In this document: in pieces, positions 56,339-64,000 of the stretch
Position numbering within the stretch: position 1 is the stretch's first letter
How the letters are laid out: each line of letters starts with the position of its first letter
From: Rhipicephalus microplus
Lineage: Eukaryota; Arthropoda; Arachnida; Ixodida; Ixodidae
DNA length: 64,000 nucleotides
Direction of reading: 5' to 3'
NCBI RefSeq assembly: GCF_043290135.1
Contig: NC_134710.1
Location: forward strand, 137,538,155-137,602,154
Position numbers and translations under genes: made by a program
The notes under the pieces: model-generated
What the model was told of the DNA's origin: nothing
The model's database searches: none
What the model saw: only the letters and a program-made list of their open reading frames with translations

Positions 56339-56874
56339 TCATCCCCCCCCCCCCCCCCCTAGAACGAAAAGGACATGTGGCTTATACCCCTATACCCTTA
56401 TACATTAATGCAGACTATTATCATGATTTAGAATTATTATCAGAATTATTAATGGCACATAGGTAACTTGTATATATTTATAGAATTTTAGAGGAGCGGT
56501 ATGACACATAGAACTTGTACAACCTTAAACCACTGCATTTACAACCCTAACATCCCCCCTCCTTTTGTCGTAAAGTAACCAATTGAAGAAGAGAGAAGCG
56601 GCATGAGAAGGAGAAAAAAAAAACATAGCTATGTACACAGCGCACCATGGCTGAAAGCACTTATACAAACAACATACAACAAAATATCACACTAATACCA
56701 GTGTATCCCTTATACCCTTATACAATAAATAAATGTACAGTATACACACAACAATGCACACGTATGGTACAGATTCCAACATACAAGTAAGAAAGAAGAA
56801 TTTAGGACACGTCCTCAAACGTGTGTGGACGGTTTCTTACGTGAACGCTTAGATTGCTGAAGCTCATTGCGCTC

Positions 56875-58732
56875 TCAAGTACTCCCTTGCGGAGCAGCAA
56901 GTTCGGTATGTGAGGATGAGCCTACTGGCTCGCTTAGGCGCTGCTCAAGCACAGCTGGGAGCATTGAGTAGTCCGACGACTCGCTTATGCATCTCTCAGT
57001 TGTAGCTGGGGACGGAGAACCCTGACGCGAAACATGAAAACTTGAACATTCAGAAGCATGTCCATTACTGTTAGGAAGGATACTGGCATGGGGACTGGGC
57101 TCGTCAGTCAAGTATTGATGCCGAGCCTGAGGACAGTCCGAGGACTCTGAAGCGTGCTCGGTGTACGGTAGATCTTCATGGTGGCGGGGCACCACAGCCA
57201 AACTTGCAACCGGTGCCTGAATACTATTTCTTCAATGGAAAGATGGTGATGCTGTAGGAATCGGGATAGAAACTAATCGTGGAACTGAGGCAGAGTATTG
57301 CGATTGGTTCTGCAAGGGTATTGAAGAGTGCAAGCGTGAAGGTGGTTGCCGTTCGGAATGGACGATTACAAGTTTAGAAGCATTCAAAAACCATCCATCA
57401 CTGAGCTTAAATGCCTGGGATACCACCACCAACGTAATGGTAAACGGACCTCTATACTTGTGTTTTTTTCCCTGGAACGTGTACTTTGACTCTTTGGCCA
57501 ACTTGAATGGCAGAAGGTTTGGCTCCTCACTTCTGATCCACATAATTCTTCATGTACTTCTGCCTATGAAAAGCTCGCGTCTTTATGGTATATTCCGAAA
57601 ATGACTGCAAAGTAGAAGGCAATGGCAGATCAGTTATGTCACCCGCTGGGCGAGGTTGACGCTTATGAAGCAACATCGCGGGAGACAATCTTGTAGTTGC
57701 CTTATCAGAAAAACGGTTAGTACCCAAGTACTCCGTAATTGCTTTCTTTAGAGGACGTTGTTCTAGTTGGGCTAGTTGAATGTATTCTTTCAGGACCCTG
57801 TTGAACCGCTCAACCTGCCAATTGGCTTGAGGATATTAGTTGGAAGAACAGAGGTGTTGAATGCCTTGTTTGGAAAGAAAAGGTTCAAACTGACAAGACT
57901 TATACTGGGGACTGTTGTCTGTTACTAAGCATGCTGAAAACCCCTCACAGCAGAAGACTGAAGTCAAGAAGGTGATGACTGCATCGGACAAAACGTCTCC
58001 ATCGAAACAAACTTCAGGCCATTTGGAGTATTAGTCAATCAAAGTGACTGCAAAGCGACAATCTGAGGGAACATTTGAAAGAGGACCAATAATGTCCATG
58101 CTTAACTTTTCCCACAACGTCTCAGGAAAAGAAACTGGTTGTAGGGGTGCAAAAACAGGTTGCGATTTGTCTGCAGCCTTACATATGTAACAGTTCCAAA
58201 CTGCACTTTCCATTTGTTTGTCAAGGCACGGCCACCAATACCTGTCACGAAGCAGCTGCTTTGTACGGATTATGCCTGAATGATTTTCGTGGGCTAACTG
58301 AATTAATTTTCCCCTGCAAGTTTCTGGAACTGTAACACGTTCCCCGCGGAAAATGAGCCCATCGGCATAAGACAGTTTGTCTTTCACAGCAATGTAAGGT
58401 ACAAGTACTGAAGTCATCTGCTTCTTTTGAGGCCAATCCTCAGCACTGTATTGAATTAGCTGCTGGAAGGTACCATCATTGGCAGTGGCTGCCTGTAGCT
58501 CGTCTTTATTTAAGCATGCAGCAACCAAAGAAATTATCTCTCCTTCCGGTGCCTGTGCTGGTGGGAGCTGGACTGGCAGCCGAGATAATGCATCCGCTAC
58601 AACATTATCGGCATCTTTGCAATATTGTACAGAAAAGTTATAATATAACGGCCGGGCGCACCATCGAGAAATTCTCAAAGGGCGTTGCTCCACCGCGCCT
58701 GCTGATAGAAAAGGAGTTAAAGCCTGGTGGTC
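56875..58732 (-). pseudogene. RNase H end, integrase and C-terminal extension of LTR element 4
   Basis: From 58693 down on the minus strand: VQYCKDADNVVADALSRL (RNase H end); integrase zinc-binding LAHENHSGI and CYICKAAD; DIIGPLSNVP (first Asp); then, in broken sequence, LVTDNSPQYKS (second Asp) and YPQANWQVERFNRVL (Glu). C-terminal part at 57543-57232: YTFQGKKHKYRGPFTITLVV. A Ser/Pro/His-rich extension (57201-56875) follows. Several stops (near 58030, 57840 and 57230) break it. Confidence 0.85.
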
Positions 58733-59740
58733 AGTCCGTAATATAAAATGCCAACCCTAAAGATAAACATGCCATTTTTCTACCGCGAACAAACAAGCAA
58801 GAGCTTCGCGTTCCCCTGCTGAATACTGGCGTTTTGCCAGGGGCTATGTTAACTGTGTTAACATCAGCTGCTAACTGATGCAAAAGCAACAGTTAGCAGC
58901 TGATCTCCTCTGTGTTGTTTTGAGCACTGCTCCGATGCCAACATTGGAAGCATCGGTGGTAACCACCACCGGAAGATTGTTATAAAAAATATTTATGACT
59001 GGGCGGTCAACAAGTAGTACTTTAGCCTGGTTGATACTGGCAATGGCCTCAGCGGACCATTTAAAACTCTGATCTTGTCGGAGCATGCGGCGCAGGGGCT
59101 CAACATTATCAGCATATTGCGGTAGAAACTTTGCATAATATTCAACTAACCCCAAAAAGGATTGGAGTGCTTTAACATCAGTAGGAACAGGGGCATCAAG
59201 AATGGGAGCGACCTTAGATTCAACCGGCGATAAACTGCGAGCACTTATGTTATGACCTAAGATCAGTTTCAGTAGCAGCAAATAGACACTTGTCATTAAG
59301 CTTCATGCTACAAGAATCTATTTTAGATAAGACACTTTTCAAGTGCACATCATGCTCTTTCCGATTACGGCCCCAAACTAAAATGTTGTCTTAGTAACAG
59401 ACAACACCTGGGCACCCGTTAAATACATCGCTCACCATTTTTCGAAAAAGAGCTGGTGCAGATGCCAGCCGGAAACACACTCTGCGAAATCTGTAAAGCC
59501 CTTGATGTGTTACAAAAGTAGTAAGATCACGACTCTCTTCCACTGACTCAGCCTGGTGGTATGTGGATGCAAGATCAAGTTTAGAAAGAATTTTAGCACC
59601 TGCTAACTGTTGTAAGAGTTTCTCGATGTGAGGTAAAGGGAACCCGTCCACGTCAATGACCTTGTTTGGCTCACAGAGATCGACGCACAGTCGGATGGAA
59701 TTGTCCTTCTTGCGGATGACCACCAGGCTTTGACTGCTTT
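58733..59740 (-). pseudogene. Reverse transcriptase and RNase H of LTR element 4
   Basis: RT begins abruptly at VIRKKDNSIRLCVDL (about 59720), so fingers motifs upstream are missing. KLDLASTYHQ and FRLASAPALFRKM follow, with the catalytic box lost in a frame change near 59395. 59296-58871: LDAPVPTDVKALQSFLGLVE, LPQYADNVEPLRRML, VVTTDASNVGIGAVL (RNase H Asp). It ends in a pair of palindromes at 58846-58904 that break RNase H. No full catalytic set. Confidence 0.8.
58846..58904. repeat. Two adjacent palindromes in RNase H of element 4
   Basis: ATGTTAACTGTGTTAACAT (58846-58864) is self-complementary apart from its centre. ATCAGCTGCTAACT (58863-58876) and AGTTAGCAGCTGAT (58891-58904) are a perfect 14-bp inverted repeat around a 14-base loop. 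Confidence 0.85.
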
Positions 59741-60381
59741 GCTATCAGCTGGCGTGGTGGGTCAACGCCCCTTGCGAATTTCTTGATGGTGCGCCCGGCT
59801 GTTATATTATAACTTTTCTGTACAATATTGCAAAGGTGCTGATAATGTCGTAGCGAACGCATTATCTCGGCTGCCAGTCCAGCTCCTGCCAACACAGGCG
59901 CCGGTAGAAGAGATAATTTGTTTAGTTGCTTCATGCTTAAATAAGGAGGAGCTACAGGTAGCCACTGCTAATGATGGTACCTGCCAGCAGCTTATTCAAT
60001 ACATTGCTGAGGGTTGGCCTCCAAAGAAGCAGATGACTTCAGTACTTGTACCTTACTTTGTTGTGAAAGACAAACTGTCTTATGCCGATGGGCTCATTTT
60101 CCGTGGGGAACATGTTAGAGTTCCAAAAGCTTGCAGTGGGAAATTAATTCACTTAGCCCACGAAAATCATCTAGGCATAATCCTTACAAAGCAGCTGCTT
60201 TGTGACAGGTATTGGTGGCCGTGCCTTGACAAACAAGTGGAAAGTGTGGTTCAGAACTGTTACATCTGTCAGGCTGCCGACAAATCGGCAAAACCTGTCT
60301 TTGCACCCCTACAACCAGTTTCTTTTCCTGAGAAATCCTGGGAGAAGTTAGGCATGGACATTATTGGTCCTCTTTCAAATG
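59718..60381 (+). pseudogene. Inverted RNase H-integrase copy inside LTR element 4
   Basis: On the plus strand, opposite to the rest of the element: DNVVANALSRLPVQLLP, LSYADGLIFRGEHVRVP, LAHENHLGIILTK, RYWWPCLDKQVESV, CYICQAADKSAKPV and GMDIIGPLSND. It is the reverse complement of 58072-58732 at roughly 90% identity by eye. It joins the RT fragment at a shared GACCACCAGGCT-like word and ends where the leader next to the 5' LTR begins. Confidence 0.9.
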
Positions 60382-60402
60382 ATCCCATCCTCGTTGCCAA
60401 AA

Positions 60403-60593
60403 TGTAGTATCATGCGTCGCATGCGACCCACGGAGAACACAGGGCACGGCGTTGAAGCACCGACCGACAAGAAGTACGCAGCAGCCGGTAGCCAAGCAGG
60501 AACTCATTTATTGTATACAATGGCGGTTATGTATACTCAGGGTAGTGCCCCCTAAGGGCAAAAATACTTTACATGAAACCGAAACACACCACA
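60403..60593 (-). repeat. 5' LTR of LTR element 4
   Basis: 191 bp, TGTAGTATC...CACACCACA on the plus strand. Its inner edge (60402 down) is followed on the minus strand by TTTTGGCAACGAGGATGGG, the probable primer-binding leader. GTTTC at 60594-60598 is the target duplication. Confidence 0.88.
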
Positions 60594-60598
60594 GTTTC

Positions 60599-61160
60599 TC
60601 TCTGGGGTTTGTCAAAAAAGTATTCCTTTAAACGAAGGCTCCGTGCGAAGTTATCGAGGTCTTGTAGTAAGGAGAACTGTTTGTATCGACTAGTAGTGGG
60701 GCGAAATGTGAGTCCGCGGGAGATTACTGTTCGTTCATGACTGCTAAGTTGAAAGTTGGAGTGGTTAATTATGTTTTCTTCTATGTTGGGTTGTGTGTTA
60801 GTAGTGCCTCTCAGCCAGTCGTTTAAGGTTTTATGCGTGCTATCAAATGGTGGTACAACCACTGGCTGAGGACCCTCTGAATTGTCTGTGTATAGCTCGG
60901 AAGTTTATTCCTTGCCATTTTTTTCTTCTTAATTTTTAGAATTTCCGCTGTCCTCTTTTTCTCAAAACTTTCTAGTCCAGTAATATCTATAGAGAATAGA
61001 GAAGTATTAGATCTAGCTTGACGCTCCGCCGCCCTCAGAGACGTGAACACCCTTTCACAGCCCACAACGAGTTCAGTTAGTTTAAGTGAACCAAATTTTA
61101 GAATTAGATTACATTCTTGAATTTCTTCTTCATTAAAGTCATGCGTCAACAGCCTAAATG
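60599..61160 (-). pseudogene. N-terminal part of the PLE 2 RT ORF
   Basis: Minus strand, two frames: 61149-60823 (DFNEEEIQECNLILKFGSLK, SLRAAERQARSNTSLFSI, KMARNKLPSYTQ) and 60862-60569 (LSSHERTVISRGLTFRP, FARSLRLKEYFFDKP). The RGLTFRP and LRLKEYFF motifs are the usual start of Penelope RT ORFs. The reading resumes beyond the nested LTR element at 56141, in keeping with the GTTTC duplication. Confidence 0.75.
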
Positions 61161-61349
61161 ATAGATGAATGCCCTGAGGGGCAATAACATATTATAAATA
61201 AGTTTATTGGCTTCGCACATGAAAGTCATGGCGTAGACATTTATCAACAATTTTTCTTAGTTTAAGAGAACAGGGCGTCTGGGGTATAGGTTGCACATCG
61301 TCTGCAGGGGAGTTAGTCAATGGTTTAGATCGATCAGATTGTCATAACC

Positions 61350-62480
61350 TAGTTCAGCCACAGTATTTCCGGAGATCGTACCTTTTTGAGGTGGGAGCAG
61401 ATGTTTGTTCCCTGGGTGCTAGAGGGGAGTCCGATGGCTTGCAGTCCTTTGTGGTCGGTGGTGGGCTTGCTGAAGTGGACGTGCCGTGCTTCGATTGATG
61501 AGACCTTGATCTTGAGTGTCTTGGTTCTCTGTCTCGGGGTCATTGAGATGGTTTTCTTCCCCCAACCGTTGATGTGGTTGTCTCTGTATTCCGCGTTGTT
61601 GGTGCTGAAGTGGTGACATTCAGCGACGAGGTCTCCGTGGTCTCGGTGTGTACAGGATGGGGCTCTTTTGCCTGTTTTTTCTTTGAATGAACAGGTGTTC
61701 TGATGGCCTGTGCAGACTTTTGTGGCACCGCTTGACTTCCCTTTGCCCGAATACTCGACTTGAGCACCTGTGCGAAAGATAGGTTTATTGGCAACGGCTG
61801 GTTTCCTTCAACGGTGGGCACATGGTCCTTCCAGGATCCCATGTGGTCCCTCGAAGTATGCAGGATCACATTGTAGATGCTCTACGCAAGCAAAGATACA
61901 CATGTGAAGTTCGAGTGTACACCATCCGCGGCCAGCACCATTTGTGCCGGGAAGTAATGGATGGCATGGTCGATAAAGAAATCGTTCTGACGGCTTTTGG
62001 ACAAGTTCACCAGCCGGCTATTAAAACAATGTGCCTGTTGAAGTGGTTAACTTGCCTCCAATTCAGATGCCGAAGGCGGGTGCTGTAGTCTCAAGGAAGC
62101 ACCAGGGTGGCAAATATGGTTCCAATGTCTGGCCTTTCTTTTCTAATAGAGCCCAGAAGCATGGCATGCTTCTTAAGGACTGCGGCAGCATTCGTCCTGG
62201 CGAGGTCATTTGTCCCGGCGTGAAGTATCAGAAAAGAGGTACCTTGTGGTACGAATTCCGGTAGTCTGGGAACGTCGTCGATTCAGGCACCAGCCTTCGT
62301 GATGATTGCCGGAGATTCAGGGCTCGAAGGGTTGAACTGGTTGTGGACATGCCTCATCTGTGAATCCACCAACACGACCCAAGTCGGAGACTGCTGAGGC
62401 AATTCCCGGATGACTTGTTTTGCAGAAGCGTGGACGGCAGCCATTGTGTAGATTATGAAGAGTCTGGCTTCGGTTGTCAT
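61350..62480 (-). pseudogene. SGNH/GDSL-hydrolase-like ORF1 associated with PLE 2
   Basis: Minus strand. 62480-62283 reads PTWVVLVDSQMRHVHNQFNP, the block I region around the catalytic Ser, but the Gly of the GDS motif is missing. After a TGA, FVPQGTSFLILHAGTNDLA gives block III (GTND), then LLGSIRKERPDIGTIFATLV and, after another stop, NWRQVNHFNRHIVLIAGW. The Asp-His pair of block V is not clear. A low-complexity Thr/Ser/Lys/Arg tail follows (61869-61350, two frames). SGNH esterase domains occur in ORF1 of some CR1 LINEs and in giant Athena-type Penelope elements. Confidence 0.65.
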
Positions 62481-62509
62481 AGAATTATGGGGAAATATAT
62501 ATACTGTTC

Positions 62510-62741
62510 TAAATAACTGTTTATTAGTGGCTTTTCAGTGTGAGATCGATCTTCACCAGACAAAATTTAGTAGGCTCTGATGCGCTTTTATGCCATTGTC
62601 CAGCAGAGAGAGAGAGAAAAAAAGTGCACACATAAATCAGTGGCCAAACAACCTATCATATACTGATCATTGGTCCATACTAATAAGTGGTCAAACGACC
62701 ACGTGTGCATGTGCTACGCGTAGCACATGTATTTCGTGCAA
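62510..62741 (-). repeat. Partial pLTR of PLE 2, same strand as the ORFs
   Basis: Minus-strand copy of the distal pLTR (from the GCTACGCGTAGCACA region to AATAAACAGTTATTTAG). Its hammerhead core is decayed (CTGGTGAAGATCGATCTCAC, then TGAAAAGCC). It leads directly into ATGACAACCGAAGCCAGACT, the beginning of ORF1. Confidence 0.8.
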
Positions 62742-63302
62742 GCATTTACCACATCGTTCTGACATGGCCCTCCTCCCAGTCTTCAAGAGCAACTAAGGAG
62801 GGGTTGGGGGGACCTTTGAAAACGCGACAGCGACAATGATAGCAAGGAATGTACTTTGGTGTTGTTTTTTTTTCAAGCTACAAGGGGTAGTTGGTGAGAT
62901 GTGACCCTGAGGAGTGAAATTTCACTGGAATGTGCTTAATTTAGCCACCTGGACCCAAAAAACTTGGCCTAATTTTATGTTGTTTGGCCACTTATTTGTG
63001 TGTGTACTTTTTTTCATGAAATACACGTGCTATGCGTAGCACACGCACACATAGTCGTTTGACCATTTATTAGTATGGACCAATGATCAGTATATGATCG
63101 GTTTGGCGACTGATTTATGTGTGCATTTTTTTTCTCTCTCTTTCGGCTGGACGATGGCATAAAAGTGCATCGGAGCCTACTAAATTTTGTCTGATGAAGA
63201 TCGGTCTCCAATGGAAACGTCAGCAATAAACAGTTTTTTTTTGGAAGTGTATATTTATTTTTGCCTTATTCTACGACAATCGAAGCCAGATTCTTCATTA
63301 TG

Positions 63303-63303
<1 letters not shown>
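62742..63303 (+). repeat. Inverted pLTR copy of PLE 2
   Basis: Plus-strand copy, head to head with the previous one, longer (from AAGCATTTACCACATCG). It ends with a hammerhead-like core and ACGACAATCGAAGCCAGATT, the same ORF1 start as on the other strand, then runs out in (AT)n. Confidence 0.85.
63191..63217 (+). ncRNA. Hammerhead-like core in inverted pLTR
   Basis: CTGATGA, then AGATCGG-TCT-CCAATG, then GAAACGTC. Core strands CUGAUGA and GAAAC and the GUC triplet are intact, but two changes in the 3' strand of helix II (CCAATG for CCGATC) leave it partly unpaired. Confidence 0.5.

Positions 63304-63364
<61 letters not shown>
63304..63364. repeat. (AT)n microsatellite
   Basis: About 60 bp of pure AT repeat at the right border of the PLE 2 terminal repeats. 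Confidence 0.95.
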
Positions 63365-63368
<4 letters not shown>

Positions 63369-63535
63369 TGTTATACTGATGTACTTTCATGCCAGGCTGC
63401 TTTTGCCGCTAGTCAGTGGCACTCTGTTTTTACACCTAGTGGTGCATGCATACTTCACAAAGTACTCTTATCACTAGAGTGGCAGCCGACACACGTCACC
63501 TCTCCTTATTTTTTTCAATAACACACAATAGTCGT
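63365..63535. other. Short non-coding spacer
   Basis: Between the microsatellite and the integrase fragment. No LTR start could be identified. Confidence 0.4.
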
Positions 63536-64000
63536 TCAGAGTCCAGTTTGAAATCTACCTGGTGGGCAATGATTTCGCGCGGGGTCTCGTCCTGCCTCGG
63601 CAGGTACTGGTGTTGCCTGTTGTGTAACTGGAGTTGACTTGGACAGTTCTAGAGTGGGAAGAACCAGTGCGTTGCTAGCCTTAGGAAAGACCAGAAACTG
63701 GTTGGTCGTAGCTTTTCCAGCCGTTTCATGCATATAGGTAACGTCCTCTGCAGGCTTGTGCAGCAGCTGATTTTGGTGGTGACGCCAGGTGAAGGTGCCC
63801 CTTCGTGTGGTTGAACGCACTTGAAGAGAGACAGGATGTGTTTTGAGCAACAATCGCAGTGGGAGTCCCTTTGGTTTTACAGAATAATTATGTGCTAACA
63901 CGTTGTCACCTACCAAGAGTGGACGTTCGCAACACAGATGACTTACTTCGCGAATGCTCTGCCTGTGGGCTGCTATTTACCCCCACGGAGGGCTTTACGG
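63536..64000 (-). pseudogene. C-terminal integrase fragment of another Gypsy element (continues past the right edge)
   Basis: Minus strand: LLVGDNVLAHNYSVKPKGLP (SH3-like barrel start of a Gypsy integrase C-terminus), SLQVRSTTRRGTFTWRHHQN, QLLHKPAEDVT, then a Pro/Thr-rich tail ending RNHCPPGRFQTGL and a stop near 63536. The catalytic core would lie beyond 64000 on this strand. No obvious LTR follows downstream, so the 3' end may be truncated. Confidence 0.7.

Larger units (their letters stand above)
56142..60593 (-). mobile_element. Ty3/Gypsy LTR element 4 inserted in PLE 2, rearranged, with inverted RNase H-IN copy
   Basis: LTRs at 56142-56338 and 60403-60593 (TGTAG...CCACA) are flanked by a perfect 5-bp duplication, GTTTC (56137-56141 and 60594-60598). 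On the minus strand the interior runs: leader (TTTTGGCAACGAGGATGGG, probable primer site), an inverted RNase H-integrase piece, then forward RT, RNase H, integrase, a C-terminal extension and a 17-G polypurine run (56343-56359). There is no gag or protease. The 56142 and 60403 LTRs differ by roughly 13%. Confidence 0.88.
53200..63303 (-). mobile_element. Penelope-like element 2 with SGNH-like ORF1, split by an LTR element
   Basis: Minus strand, from right to left: terminal repeats (62510-63303, head to head), an SGNH-hydrolase-like ORF (about 62480-61350), the N-terminal part of the RT ORF (61149-60600), a nested LTR element (56142-60593), the rest of RT, linker and GIY-YIG (56141-54150), a purine-rich tract and the distal terminal repeat (about 53200-53735). 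Without the insertion it is about 5.6 kb. All coding parts carry stops or shifts. Confidence 0.75.

Noticed and set aside
63187..63521. Tyr-Ile repeat proteins (96 and 86 codons)
   Set aside because: Translations of the (AT)n microsatellite at 63304-63364.

Overview
ORGANISM. The window looks like repeat-rich nuclear DNA of a chelicerate, most likely a hard tick (Ixodidae). No bacterial operon, rRNA or intact tRNA gene is seen. The main clues are tRNA-derived SINEs of the kind described from ixodid ticks (the Ruka type) and the mix of other repeats: several Ty3/Gypsy lineages, CR1/L2-like and RTE LINEs, Penelope-like elements (PLEs) and TIR-bearing MITEs. Naming a genus would be a guess.

LAYOUT. 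1-5401: 3' part of a decayed Ty3/Gypsy element whose integrase precedes the reverse transcriptase, ending in an 815-bp LTR. 5402-17101: mostly intronic DNA with SINE copies, a deleted LINE and two short candidate exons. 17102-22372: Gypsy element 2, with 158-bp LTRs and many breaks. 22425-22662: tRNA-type SINE. 23338-25714: small LTR element with a gag-like ORF and no pol, carrying an in-frame 4 x 81-bp repeat. 26430-29890: PLE 1, minus strand. 30560-31480: decayed LINE, minus strand. 31879-32624: MITE. 34321-36087: RTE-type LINE with a 12-bp target duplication. 36916-44116: second MITE-like repeat split by Gypsy element 3 (the best preserved here), which is fused at its 3' LTR to a LINE fragment. 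44849-49612: nearly full-length CR1/L2-like LINE, minus strand, abutting a SINE. 50049-50294: SINE with a perfect 15-bp target duplication. 52195-53062: PLE 3 fragment. 53200-63303: PLE 2, minus strand, with terminal repeats carrying hammerhead-like motifs and an upstream SGNH-hydrolase-like ORF. It is split by a 4.45-kb LTR element (56142-60593) that holds a 0.66-kb inverted copy of its own RNase H-integrase region. 63536-64000: C-terminal integrase piece of another Gypsy element.

HOST GENE. Four short segments on the + strand (9673-9712, 12511-12588, 32816-32844, 36181-36239), plus a weaker fifth (36487-36520), have splice-like borders and mutually compatible phases. I read them as consecutive small exons of one host gene with very long introns filled by the transposons above. 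I do not recognise the protein.

HOW IT FITS TOGETHER. Almost every coding trace is transposon-derived and broken by frameshifts or stops. Nesting gives a partial order: the LTR foldback element is younger than PLE 2, and Gypsy 3 with its LINE tail is younger than the MITE around it. Three LTR insertions lie in AT-rich or (AT)n sequence. No element appears autonomous now. Gypsy 3 pol (one frameshift) and the minus-strand LINE come closest.
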